Shown here one piece after another: positions 50,137 through 61,915 of a stretch of DNA of 64,000 bases. A program made the position numbers and the translations under genes. The notes beneath the pieces were generated by a model, which saw only the letters and a program-made list of their open reading frames with translations, ran no database searches and was not told where the DNA came from. Source of the stretch: Synanceia verrucosa (Eukaryota; Chordata; Actinopteri; Perciformes; Synanceiidae); contig CM056550.1 of NCBI GenBank assembly GCA_029721515.1, forward strand, positions 30,839,119 through 30,903,118, in the 5' to 3' direction. Every line of letters begins with the position of its first letter. Positions within the stretch are counted from its first letter, which is position 1.

Positions 50137-50444
50137 GTGGCTGTAGTCTGTAGTGACTTGAGCTGGGAACCAGAGGGTCGCTGGTTCAATTCCAGGTGGG
50201 ATTCAGTCTGGAGAGTGGACTGGTAGCTGGAGAGGTGCCAGTTCCTCCTCCTGGGCACTGCTGAGGTGCCCTTGAGCAAGGCACCGAACCCCCAACTGCT
50301 CGGGGCGCCTGGATATGCGGCAGCCCCCTCACACTGACACCTCTCCACTAATACATGAGTTTCATAACTTGTGTGTGATGTGCAACAGGAAAATACTAAT
50401 AGAGTGAAAACTGTAATTTCCCCATTGGGGGATTGATTCTTTCC
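50130..50444 (+). mobile_element. tRNA-headed SINE (CCCCATTGGGGG-type 3' end)
   Basis: The head GGCAGCAGTGGCTGTAGTCT...GGGAACCAGAGGGTCGCTGG with the B box GGTTCAATTCC is tRNA-derived. The body holds GTGCCCTTGAGCAAGGCACC and CGGGGCGCCTGGATATG, and the 3' end is TTTCCCCATTGGGGGATT. This is the fuller copy of the family also found at 34316-34558. Confidence 0.82.
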
Positions 50445-51934
50445 AGCTGTGACCATCTGAGTATCTACAAGAACAAATGCCAATTTAGGTTTATGAAATG
50501 ACTTCTTTTAATGACACATTGTTCACGTGAAACGGTCACAGTTACGTTTTGTTATCCAGACTACTTACTGCGGTTTAAGAAAAACATCATGATTGGGCAT
50601 AAAATAAGTATGTAAACCAAGAAAATGCAAACAATGCCATCAATTTTAAAAAGACATGCGACAAGCGAGTTTCAGACAGAGGGTGAATATATTCACACAT
50701 ACAGTTTGACAAAAATAATGTGTTACTGAACATCAAAGCATGCCAACATGTTATACAGTAGAAACCCAAAATATAAGCATACGCCCCAAAAGAAGCATAA
50801 TATGTCCACTTAAAGTATCATACAAAATGATGGCCTAGATGTGATTGAAGAGGACGGCAATATGTTTTCCTTAAGAACCAGCATTTCCTTGAATCAGTTA
50901 AATATCAATAAATCCCCAAATTTATTCAATAAAGTGTACCTTAAACCTGTAATATTTAATTTAATTTTATTTTTTTTTGGCAATTTGGGGGCGTCAGTAT
51001 TTTGAAGTGAAATTGTATGAGGTACTTGTCCATAGCCGCTATAATACTATAATACAGTATAATACTATAATAATACAATATAATAAGACAATGATAAGAC
51101 AGAGGCAGCAGCAAAACTTATTTTAGCCACCTAAAAAAAAGAGATGAAGGTGAACCAAAACAGTGTAATGTTAACTTTAAAACAATAAAAATTTGCTGGC
51201 TAACACCAAGCATAAAGCTTCGGGTTACTGCAGACTTAGTGATCATTATACCTCTTTCGCATGTGGCATTCATGCTATATTTATGTTATTATATATGTTA
51301 TATTTCAATGCTGTTTTATCATCGAGGCATCCATGTCTGACCCTATTATACAACACTATTATACCACTATTCCTCCCCATCACATTTTCATCTGCTTGCT
51401 TTTACTAGTTTATATTCATAAATGATTTAATTACTTGAATCTGATTTTATACCAATATCCTTTCAAGGCCATCTATAAACACAATAACATACGTAGCAAT
51501 AGAGACAGTGAGTGGGTTACTGGCTCTGTCTGCAGACTGAACAATGCAATCCTAGACAAACCAATATACCGACTCTGAACAGTTCAATTAATTTGTTTTG
51601 TTTGAAACAAAAGGGATTATGCAAAGGATGACTTTGGCAGTTTGTTTTATGTTTGGGTGTACATGTGTACTTCTTATGATGTTTACATACAAGTGAGGCA
51701 GAGGAACAGATGAAGGAGCCAGGAGGAAGGGAAATAGGAGGAGAGAGTCTCAATTACAGCTATAATCTTCCCCTGCTGGCTGCATGACATGATCGTTTTA
51801 CACAACAGCGTTCTTGTCTCCGACAGCTCGATGGCTGATGAACGGACAGTGTCCTCAGTCAGGGAGCTGTGAGGCTTCACGCACTCCCCCTATGTCTCCC
51901 ACCACATGGGGTGTCTTCAACGCCAAGCAAATAG
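50445..51934. other. intergenic, nothing recognised
   Basis: AT-rich; TA-rich short repeats near 51040-51090. No gene is seen. Confidence 0.5.
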
Positions 51935-52400
51935 CAGGGGGTTTGGAGGAGGAGGAGAGAGGGGTGGAAAAGAAAAATAATGGGTGGAAAAACAAGAGGA
52001 GAAAAACACAGAGAGATGAGAGAAAGATGAGAGGCTGTAGAAAGTGGAGCTGAGGAAAAATAGCTGAGACGATGATAGAGAAAGGGTTAAAATATCGAAA
52101 TAGGAGAGGAGGGAAGGATTTGTGCAGAAATAGGAATCAAGAGGACAAGATAACAGCAGGGGAAGAGACAATAGAAAATAATGGCAATGGGATGGAAGAA
52201 GGAAATAAGAACACTGAGACAGAACACTCAAAAGAATGAGAAATGATGAACTAAAGGGGACTACAGTAATGAGAAAAGAGGATGAAAAGAGAAGGAAAAT
52301 AGAAAGTGGAGAGAGAAGAGAAAATATGAAAAAGAAGAAGTGTAGGCACAATAAGGGATAAAAGAATAGGGAAAACAGAAATTAAACTATATGAGAAAAA
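51935..52400. repeat. polypurine (GA-rich) tract
   Basis: The + strand is overwhelmingly A and G for about 450 bases (GGAGGAGGAGAGAGGGGTGG, AGAGAAGGAAAATAGAAAG and so on), with no fixed unit. The short open frames here reflect the composition. Confidence 0.75.
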
Positions 52401-52760
52401 AGAAAAAGCCATTAAATATTTTTTTTTCTGTTTTTCATCTCAACCAAGCCAGATCTATTCAATGAAATATGTGAAAAGATTTCAAACAAGTTTTCTCCGA
52501 CACGAAAAAGCCTTTATAGTGTCATCCAGCAGATGTCACTGTAGAGCAACAGACTATTCTGTCATACTTAAATAACATATTTATCACATCTTTATTGCAT
52601 CGACGACAAGATGAGAAATTCAACGCAGGAAGAAACAAATCATATAGAGTATCATATTTAGCAGCACCAGGATCAAAAGTTCAATTTATAAACTAACTTT
52701 TGTCCGTGAATACAGGCTGCTCAGGCGTGAGAGGTATCAATTAATTGTTTCCGGTTTAAA
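52401..52760. other. sequence upstream of pemt
   Basis: Unique AT-rich sequence leading into the pemt promoter region. No TATA box could be placed with confidence. Confidence 0.4.
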
Positions 52761-52786
52761 ATACATTTCCCAGGATGCATTGAGCG
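52761..52786 (+). promoter_or_regulatory. ZNF143/THAP11-type promoter motif of pemt
   Basis: The core TTTCCCAGGATGCATTG closely matches the vertebrate ZNF143 site (TTCCCAGAATGCATTG-like), usually found within about 100 bases of transcription starts. It lies about 60-80 bases before the pemt start codon, where local CpG density also rises. This suggests a TATA-less, constitutive promoter. Confidence 0.65.
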
Positions 52787-52843
52787 GGGTTAGAGGTCGC
52801 TAGGACTTGTGAGCTTCTCCACAGCGACTGCAACCCTCTTTCA

Positions 52844-53044
52844 GTGAAAAACAAGACCGTTGCACTCAATATTGTGCAATATTCACTATCTTTCGCACAC
52901 ATAAGTGAGGGCCGGTGGTCTGCCAGCGGTCACTCGGTGATTCTGTGCGACGCGACGACCGTTCAGGACGATAACCCTGCTGAAAACACACATTCAGCGC
53001 TGCTGGACTGCTGCGGAGGACTCAATAATCTCGATTACACGAAG
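52844..53044 (+). CDS. pemt: phosphatidylethanolamine N-methyltransferase, exon 1
   Basis: The frame opens at the ATG at 52844 and runs 67 codons to ACG AAG|GTAAAA, phase 0. The end, LLDCCGGLNNLDYTK, matches the N-terminal extension of the long PEMT isoform (DCCGGLGNIDF in mammals). PEMT is an ER membrane enzyme that converts phosphatidylethanolamine to phosphatidylcholine by three S-adenosylmethionine-dependent methylations. The extension here is longer than the mammalian one as I remember it. No other in-frame ATG lies between 52844 and the conserved part, so the start is likely but not proved. Confidence 0.85.
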
Positions 53045-53710
53045 GTAAAAATCAAAACTGATAAATAGGAATCCCGTCTGCGTGGCTAACCTCAGTATTA
53101 CTCGATGTGACCGCTCAGACAAGCGAGTAAGTCACAGTTTGACAGACTGCAGCCTGTCAGTGCTGAGCTCACGACAGCCGGAAAATATACTGTACGGTCG
53201 CCTTTTTTCAAAATAAAAGCATGGTTTTCTGCAACTGTACAGTAAATACGTTGACTCCGAGCGAAGCGTTAAGCAAAACATAAAGTCACTTGCAAGTAAT
53301 TAATTCAAGCATGTTATTTAACAACACATAATATGTTGAGTGTCTTATTTTGATTTAAGGAGTCTGCAATTGGTTTGGTTTTGTAAGGTAACGTGCGTAC
53401 AGATATGTAAACAAAGAAAATGACCACGTGTCCTTATTGTTTTTGTACTTTTCAAACAGTGTTGCCTGTTCTTATTTATTAAGCCTTTTCATTGATAACA
53501 TCACACACTGCAGTCAATTCAGTCAATGACTTGCAAGCTACTGACAAGGTCAGAGAACTCATTCTGCTTAACAGGTGAACACTGACCTGTTGACTGTACG
53601 ATTAAATATCTGATTAGAAAAAAAAAATCAAGGTGAACAACTGAAGCAGCTTGTGACTGGCTCGCTGATGACACTATACCTTCAGGACAAAATCTCTAAG
53701 AATAGGGAAA

Positions 53711-54792
53711 ACTGTAGTTTCAGAGCTTCGCTTTTTCCACATTTTGTTATTTTACAGCTTTATTCCAAAACGGATTTCCCCTCAAAATGCTACACACATC
53801 AGTCCATTATGACTATATGACAAAGTTTTTTGAAATGTAGCAATTTTATTAAAATAGAAACTAATAAATAACATGTACCACACACACACACATGCATTCA
53901 CAGCCTCATTGCTCAATACTTTGTTGATGCACCTTTGGCAATAAAATGCAGCCTCAAATCTTTTTGAATATGATGCCACCAGCGTGGCACAACTATCTTT
54001 GGGAAGTTTGGCTCATTCCTCTTTGTAGCACCTCTCAAGCTCCATCAGTTTGGATGAGAAACATCAGTTCTCAGCCATTTTCAGATCTCTCCAGCAATGT
54101 TCAGATTCCAGTCTGGGCTCTGGCTGGGCCTTTTGAGGACATTCACAGAGTTGTCCTGAAGCTTTCTTTGATCATTGTCCTGAAAGATGAACCGTTGCCT
54201 CAGTCTGAGGTCCAGAGCTCAGGAGCAGGTTCTCATCAAGGATGCTTCTGGACATTGCTGTATTAATCTTCCCTCTATCCTGACTAGTCTCCCAGTTCCT
54301 GCTGCTGAAAAAGATACCACATCATGATGCTGCCTCCACCATGCTTCACTATAGGGATGGTGTTGTCCTGGTGATGAGCGCCTCCTGGTTTCCTTCAAAC
54401 ATGACGCCTGGCATTCACACCAAAGGAGCCTATCCCAGCTGTCTTAGGGTGAAAGGCAGGGTACACCCTGGACAAGTCGCCACCTCATTGCAGGGCACAT
54501 ATAGACAGACAACCACTCACACTCACATTCACACCTACAGTCAATTTAAATTGGAGCTGGAGCACCCGGAGAGAAACCACACAGACACAGGGAGAACATG
54601 CACACAGAAAGGCCCCGGGCCAGGAATCGAACCCGGTACCTTCTTGCTGTGAGGCGACAGTGCTAATCACTTTACTGTGCCACTCGGGGTGTTGTGTGTA
54701 GAAGGAAAATGAGTTTCATTCCATTTTGGAGTAAGGCTGTAGCACAACAAAATGCGGAAAAAGTGAAGTGAATATTTTCCGCATGCATTGTG
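53711..54792 (-). mobile_element. Tc1-like transposon remnant, family D, with SINE insertion
   Basis: The left end has CTTTTTCCACATTTTGTTAT and the right end has its inverse (ACAAAATGCGGAAAAAGTGA), as in a widespread teleost Tc1 family with about 200-base subterminal repeats. The - strand carries the C-terminal half of the transposase; for example, the text for the DDE region and GSGMMWW-like motif lies in reverse at 54290-54350. The N-terminal half is gone and a reverse SINE sits in its place. The frame is broken. Confidence 0.88.
54424..54686 (-). mobile_element. tRNA-headed SINE with lost GGAT tail, copy 3
   Basis: On the - strand: a head with TGATTAGCACTGTCGCCTCA and B box GGTTCGATTCC, then TTCTCCCTGTGTCTGTGTGG and AGCTGGGATAGGCTCC. 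It is the same family as 30281 and 18392 but lacks the tail. Part of the body (the CTTCCTCCCA segment) is deleted. It lies inside the family D Tc1. Confidence 0.85.
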
Positions 54793-55545
54793 GCTGCTAA
54801 CAGGGTTTTAAGCGTTACATAATATTCTGTTGTTTCTTTGTAGTTTTTTTTTTTTATTCATGTTCAACAGCTCGTTATGAAAGTGGGTCTGTCAAACTGT
54901 AAAATTGATATTATGGCGATGTGGCCTCAACATTGTGATATGAAACACAGATCTTATTGATCTCTTGCGTCAGCAGGCATAAGCTGGAAAACCACACACA
55001 ACAACAGTCCAGTGTGTGGCGGAGAAGGGATATCAGTCTCTGCTGCTCCACCTTCTAACATTTATATGCCAATTTATCATGCAACTTTTTTTTTTCCAGA
55101 AAATGAATTCCGTTTTTTTTCCCCTTCATTCACGATGAAAATTTTGTATAAATGCCTTTTACATTTTTTGATTCGATACAGCAATACAAGAAAAGTTGTA
55201 TTATATTGCAGACTCTATGGCTGGAATAAAACTGGTCAAATTAGAGATTAAAATTATATGTTAGACCAATTCTAAGACCCTCATGCATCAGTAGTGGATA
55301 AAAATCTACTATACATACATAAACTTGCATTGAAATTTGCAGATTTTGAAGAAATTCTTTTAAAATTTAAGCCACAATTGAATAAAAAGCCGGCTCATGT
55401 TTCCATCCCTGTACAGACACATTTTTATAACTAGCTATATTATTTTAGGCAGCACTTGTAAAACCATCTATCTTTCAGTGATCAATGATCTCTTTCAGTC
55501 GTTTTGTATCTTTACATACTTTTCACATGTTACTGTTTCTTTCAG

Positions 55546-55653
55546 ATGGACTTGAGTCTGATGGAAGGACTCCTGAAGCACATAAACTTCTATGACTCCA
55601 GCTTTTGTATCGCAGTGATCGCCATCATTTTCAACCCTCTCTTTTGGAACGTG
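55546..55653 (+). CDS. pemt: phosphatidylethanolamine N-methyltransferase, exon 2
   Basis: A 108-base exon between TTTCTTTCAG and GTAAGA, phase 0 on both sides. It encodes MDLSLMEGLLKHINFYDSSF then CIAVIAIIFNPLFWNV. FxxAVIxIxFNPLxWNV is the first membrane helix of PEMT (VAAVITITFNPLYWNV in mammals). The ATG at its start corresponds to the start of the short PEMT isoform, so translation could begin here from a transcript lacking exon 1. The next exon (VARWEHKTR...) was not found before the window end. Confidence 0.95.
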
Positions 55654-56189
55654 GTAAGAGATACTGTAGCTACTAAATAGTTATGTACAACCTCTTGTAT
55701 TGATCTTGCGTTGCCAAAACGTTGTATGATAAAGTCCAGGAAAAAAAGAGGAAATGAACATTTGAGTTTTCCTGACACCATACTCTCCTGGATCTCCTGG
55801 ATCTTGGTTGGATACAGTTATGTTGGTTTGCTGTTTAAAGGCAGTTTAGAGTGTCTGCACCCTTTCCTTCCCTAGTCTGCTCCTTGCAATTCATTGGAGA
55901 TTTGTCCTTTTTTTTTGGCGACCACTGACAATAGTAAAACTCCTGCTGTTCATAGCTGTGAGTAATCGACAGGCACAAAGCATAATAAGCGGGAAAGTGA
56001 ATCACTGTTTGGGTAAATTCACATGTCTGAAATCATTTTTTGAGTCACCATATTTTTTTTTTTTTTTTTTTACCAGGCAAAACGATAAATAACGCTTTTG
56101 GATGATGCAGTATTATGTTGAACAACTAGAAAAGCACCCAGAGAGCGCAGACCTCTGCCACGGCGGCGACTTTCTTATTGAAAGTAACC
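55654..56189 (+). other. pemt intron 2, left part
   Basis: Start of a long intron that runs past the window end. No exon is seen. Confidence 0.7.
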
Positions 56190-56527
56190 CCCGCCGCCAA
56201 GGAGGTTATGTTTTCACTGGGGCTTGTTTATTTGTTTGTATGTATGTTGGTTTGCAAAGTAACTCAAAAAGTTGTGGACAAATTTTGAAGAAATTTTCAG
56301 GGTTGGTCAGAAGTGGCCAAACTTAAAACTGACTTAATTTAACTTAATTTTTGGTGGTGCCGTCGAATCGGATCCGATCACCACCAAAAATTAATCAGTT
56401 TTAATTTAGGTCACTTCCGGCCAATCCTGAAAAATTCGTCAAAAACCGTCCATGACGTTTTGCAAACCAACAAACCAACATACAAACAAATAAACAAACC
56501 TCGGTGAAAACATAACCTCCTGGGCGG
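56190..56527. mobile_element. foldback (full-length hairpin) element
   Basis: The left arm from CCGCCGCCAAGGAGGTTATG and the right arm ending CATAACCTCCTGGGCGG are inverse complements over most of the 338 bases, including TATTTGTTTGTATG with CATACAAACAAATA and TTTTTGGTGGT with ACCACCAAAAA. The loop is about 20 bases around GAATCGGATCCGATC. This is a MITE-type element with no coding capacity. Confidence 0.85.
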
Positions 56528-59500
56528 AAGTAAAAAAAACTTTTAAAAATGCCTATTACATTTATTTTCCAAACAGTATAGTATAGTCTAAGTATACCCC
56601 CAGACAATACTTCCATAACTCAGAAAGAACCAGCTGGGAACTTGATTCAAGCTATAGCTTTGAAAATTGTGTCCACAGCTGTCACTGATCGTCCACAGTG
56701 TCCCTGAGCCTGATAAAATGAACCCTTCTGGGTTATTTTTCACAGTAAACATAGTGATATATCAGATATCTTTATTGTTTTGGATCAAGTTTAAGATTAA
56801 GCAATCAAGACTGATTCTAGTGAACTTCACATTACATAATATTTCATGTCAGTATCAGCCCGTAAACAATGTTGACGTTTTGATTGTGTTGATTATTTAT
56901 AGTGCAAAGAAAAATCTTCGTATTTATTATCAATCAGATATGCTGAGGGTATTAAGTGTGATGCAGATTTAAGGTCTGCATTCCGGTCTTCTTTCACTGC
57001 GTTATCTTCGTTATACACAGTTTATAATGATCTTATGTTGTCCATAAATGAAATAAGTATCCCTGCTTCATCAGTTGCTGGTGTTTCACATCACGGTCGT
57101 CATTTCAGTAACCTTTAATGGTGACTCATTTTAGCATTGACTCATCACACCTGCGTAGCACAGCAGTGCACATGTCTATCACACAGTCACTTTCTCCTCA
57201 CAAAACAGAAGTAAGTAATTTACGTTACAGTGAATGTCGCCGTCGAGGTGCTCTCAGTCCCTGCACATTATCCCACGTCAACTTTTTTTTGTATTTTGCT
57301 GGAAGATAATCTCTAAGTGGCTGTGATGGGGTTATTCAGGCAAAGAGGAAAATGGCATTAGGACTGATGGAAGTTACTTCCACTAGGGAGATGGATAATA
57401 AAAGATCTTTTCATCTTATCTGTTTAAGCAGCAGTGCTGTATTCTGTCAACGGATGGTGTTTCATTTGGTTTATTGATTATTTATTAAAGGGTAAAGAAA
57501 GAGACTGACACATGTGAGTGATTCACATCTTAAAACAAACTACTAATACATTGAATCATGTTTCTACCACGTGCAGCGGCTCAGACAGCTGCCCAAGGGA
57601 TGCTGAGAAGAAATACAGTATATTTCATCAGGGCCCTATTTTGTACCTTTGTCCCTGCACGCCTGCTCGAATTCATTCATTCGTTCATTCATGGCGATGA
57701 CATTTAGTGAAAGACTAGTGGTGATGTTCGCGTCTCTCCATGCTGGTACCGTGCTGCAGGGTTAGCATGTTTATGCTCATAAAGACTGCAACGTTTCACC
57801 TTGAATGTGAGGCTCATGTTGCCTCAGGCTGCTTTTTTCATACTTTACTCTGGCTTCCCAGCAGATGGAAGTCCAATTTTAACTCTCCGATTTTGAAACT
57901 TAGAATAGAATAATCTTTTTTTCATCCCCCATTTGGGGAAATTCACTTGTTACAGCAGCGTAAACAAGTTATGGTGTGAAAATCAATAAAACAACAATAA
58001 TGACATAATAGAAGAAGTCAAGTCAAAGTTTATTTATTTCTAAAGCACAAAGTGCTGTACAGAGTACAATATAATCATACATATACTTCAAAGTAAAAAC
58101 AGGAATACAGGAATAACATTTACACTGTATTAAAATACAAAGAATACAAATGAAAAAAAAAATCAAAACAAAAGAATACTAAAAGAGAAGATGAGGACTA
58201 AACGATAAATAATACAAATAAGTAATAAGTAATAGTGATAAATATTTACAATATGTACTGAAAAAGTTTTTTCATTTTTAATGGCAAAAGGAATAAAATT
58301 AAATGTATATATACATATATGTACATATATGTATATATACATGTGTGTGTGTGTGTGTGTGTGATTCCAATATTAACTTGTGCACTATTTTAATGTAATG
58401 TAATGTAACCTTTACACCCTGGAGATGTATATTACAGTATATGTCACTTACTTTCACACAGAATGTGAGAAAAAAAGCAACATTTTTTCTAGTGTCAGGC
58501 TGATTTCTCTGAGTTTTTGCTTAGCAAATTAAACCATTCACCAGTTGCATTTTCCCAAAACAGAGCCTCTTATGTCCAAATGAAACTTAATTGCTCCTTT
58601 GGCAAAGGCAGCTCGTACCAGATCCACTTCTTCTTTCTTGCCTTTCACAATAAAAGCCAGACACACATACACTGAATGTTTCCCAGAGCAAATTCACTCA
58701 GGTCATTTTGTTAAAAAGAAACTTAAAGTACAATCCTGGTAGTGCAGTAGTAGTAGCACTAGAAGTAGTAGTGGTAGTAGGTCCCCTGCCTGCACAAATC
58801 TCTCCACTCAGCTTTGCATTGAAACATTGCTGTATATCTATCCAAATTTGCACCACTGCTGGTGTGACTAGTTTTGATGCTCGTCTCCGGTGCTGTCTGG
58901 TCTTTTTAGTCCCTGAGATTCTCCTGGACTCTGATTAAAGAGGAAGCTTCTTTTTTTTGATGTGAGGAGCACACTGCCCTGTCAGTCCTGTAATTGTAAT
59001 AGGAGATGGTTGGTATGACCGCAGACACCGCAGACACTGTGACCACAAGAGTCTGAGCGGAAGATGCTCTGCAGTAAGCAGTGCTTCCCAGTGATTAACT
59101 CGCCGTACATGTCTCTAATAGTTGCATTAGGTCACTTTAAGCAGTTCATTGTGTTCTGGGTCAGTCTAGTGAAGCTAAAGGCTCATACAGCTTGCTGCAA
59201 TTCAAACAATGAATGTGTTCATGTTTTGGTCTTTAGAAATAAAAGTTTTTGAAAACTTGACTCCAATAAAATCCAGTATTTAGCAACTTTTTTGCAGCCT
59301 CATTTGCCTCATCAGCCTCATGTATATATTTTTGGCCCTCAGTATCTTGGCTAGTGTATGACCAGAAGTGACAGGACAGGGTGGAGCTAAGTACAACCAA
59401 AAAACTGAATGAGATGATTTTATGTTACAATCAACTTTCCTAACATGAAAGCATTTGACTCTACATGGAAACATAATTCACTAAAATGCTTGAAAGTTTT

Positions 59501-59786
59501 TTTTGAAGATGTTTCCAAGAGGCTTCTTCAGTTGAACTGATCACTATGGGTTTAATTGAAAAGCCTCAAAGAACCCTTTATGAGTACTGCATGGTTTGAC
59601 CTCTCAAAAAACAAACAGCTGGTACCAGTGACTGAGCTTTTTCCCCAAAATGAAACTATTAGCTGTTATTTCCCCATTATTGATTTATTTTCTGTTGGCA
59701 GCCACTCATCAAACACCAGTGCCCTGGTTGAGACGAAGTCTCTCACACATCACATTATTTGCTTTAAATACACGTGCACTATATAT

Positions 59787-59819
<33 letters not shown>

Positions 59820-60768
59820 ATGTGTGTACAGATCAGGATGTACCAGCCACCAACTACCGCTTAACCTTTTTATCTTTCATTGCAGTGCCGTGAGCATTGA
59901 CCCTGAATGAATCACCCACCCAGACAGATGGTCTGATGAAAATATGAACTGTTGCTTGTAAGAAGACCAATAGAAAAACTGATAGAAAGTCTTTATCCAT
60001 TTGTTTTACATAGGCAGATCAGTGTGGTATTCTCTAAATCTATATTTCTTCTTCAATGATCAGCGACACATGAGCAGTTCAAAATCAGGTCAGTGTGCCA
60101 CAGTGAGGCTCTGACACATTGACCCATGGCATGGAACAGTCAGCCTACCATTGGGACAGTTTTCTTTTTACCTTCATTTTCATGAATGTCTTGAGGCATA
60201 ACTGACCTCAGCAGCATCTGTGCAGCGTGGGCTGCAAGCGTGTTGCCCTGTCATCTTGGTGTGATGTGTCCAATGCAGGACAATGCAGAACGGCTGCATT
60301 TTAGTCTCCTCTTTTACATTTTTTTTATTAGGGATGTAATGATGCATCATGAGGCAGTTAAAAATCTATACAAATGTTCTTTTTGAGTTGATCGATGTAA
60401 TTTGTCACCATGTGTTCAATGTTGTAAGTCACTGTCAGGGATATGGCAGCAGTCGCAAGTGATTTTGAAATCAAGGATTTGTTTTAAAAATCCAATTTTT
60501 GATTAACGTTTTGTTTAAGATAAAATATAATTTCAGTTACACTTTTAAGAAGAGCACATCTTCATTGTATTGCACAGTTTAGCCCACCTCAGAGAAATAA
60601 AACGGGATATTCCTGTAATTGTTATGGATAAGAGAAAATAATCTGCAATTTTTAATTTTTGTATATAAAAATTCATTGCATAGTTTATGTTTTGAAGTTA
60701 CACTGCACCTCAGAAATGTATTTTTGTATGAGAAAAAATTAAAGGAATCTTTTTTAGTTATAATTTGT
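56528..60768 (+). other. pemt intron 2, middle part
   Basis: No exon is seen. The patch at 57905-58080 (CCCCCATTTGGGGAAATTCA, then AAAGTTTATTTATTTCTAAAG) looks like ends of old retroelements. (GT)n arrays lie at 58343-58362 and 59790-59829. Confidence 0.5.
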
Positions 60769-61549
60769 TAGGGGTGTCAAATTATCGCGTTAATTGCGAT
60801 TAATTAATTACAGTCATATTTAGCATGTTATGTTTTTTAATCGCGTTAATCTAATTTTTAATCTCCTTTTTGAAGTGAAGTATGAAGTGACCATGAAAAA
60901 GGTGACTGGCTCTGTAGCTGCAGCCATCTCTGTTTACATTCGTGCCAGTGGCTCGCGATAACATTGCGACTGAGATATAAAAGTCTGAACAACGTACCTT
61001 AAAATGTGAGCGAATTCTCACAGTTTTGCCTTTCAAATGCTGTATTCCATGTCTTCATAGCCTTAGCAGGCGTTTTACAATCCAGCCGTACAGATAGGCT
61101 GCAACCATTACTGTGTACATTTGCAGCCAGGGTTTGGACCCGGAAGTGATTTGTGATGTAGCTACTAGCCGTCCCCATAGGGATGTACTTTTCTTGAAGC
61201 GTTAACTTGCAGCACTTTATGGACCTGTTGTTTTGTTATTTCGTTTTTATTTTCTAATTATTTGGCGATTGACAAACTAGAGGTTGCAAGCAGCACTTGG
61301 GACTAGTCTAGACAGCAGAATGTAAACGGACTGCATCTGTTCGAGTCTAACTTCATAAAGCCAATTTTTTGTTATTTACCAATCTTTTGATCTGCCACAA
61401 TAATGTAATAAATTTAAATGAAATTACCTCAAGTTGAGGACTTTTCTCAGCAATTTTTAGGTGAGATTAAAAAAGAGATTAATTAGATTAATTCATTACA
61501 GATCATAATTAATTAATATCGCAATTTTTTTAATCTCTTGACAGCACTA
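60769..61549. mobile_element. hAT-like DNA element with 8-base target duplication
   Basis: Left end TAGGGGTGTCAAATTATCGC and right end (reversed) TAGTGCTGTCAAGAGATT are imperfect inverted repeats. Both are followed inwards by TAATTGCGATTAATTAATTA-like text. The 8-base TAATTTGT occurs immediately outside both ends (60761-60768 and 61550-61557), as expected for hAT. The 781-base interior has no recognisable transposase. Confidence 0.85.
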
Positions 61550-61557
61550 TAATTTGT

Positions 61558-61780
61558 CTGCAGCACTTTCTGTTACAAAATTGTGAGAAAATCGTATCAT
61601 TAACCCAGTATCGGAAATGGTATTGAATCGTGAGTTGAGTGTCTCGTTACATGTTTATATTTAATGGCTCATTCATGTTGTTTTGCTTGATGATGTTAGT
61701 ACCGTTTCATCATTGTTTCGCATCAATCATAGAAAAAATAAAGGGACGGTAATGAAGATTTCAAAATATTCCCTTCCATG
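61558..61780 (+). other. pemt intron 2
   Basis: Nothing recognised. Confidence 0.5.
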
Positions 61781-61915
61781 CTGCCATTCCGACATTTCGT
61801 CATTCCGTCATTCCGACATGCTGCCATTCCGACATACCACCATTTAGACATATCACCACCCGAAATACCGCTATTCCGACACACAAACGTCCCACCATTC
61901 CGACAAGGCTTTCCA
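61781..61915. repeat. degenerate CCATTCCGACA repeat
   Basis: About nine imperfect copies of CCATTCCGACA or related forms (TCATTCCGTCA, CCATTTAGACA, CTATTCCGACA) in about 130 bases, spaced 10-25 bases apart. Confidence 0.75.

Larger units (their letters stand above)
53045..55545 (+). other. pemt intron 1
   Basis: A 2.5 kb intron between GTAAAA and the acceptor TACTGTTTCTTTCAG. It holds a Tc1-like element with a SINE embedded (53711-54792). CpG-rich sequence from exon 1 persists to about 53210. Confidence 0.85.

Noticed and set aside
51814..52351. Open frames on both strands through the purine tract
   Set aside because: Low-complexity K/E/R on one strand and S/L/F on the other; no splice signals or similarity.
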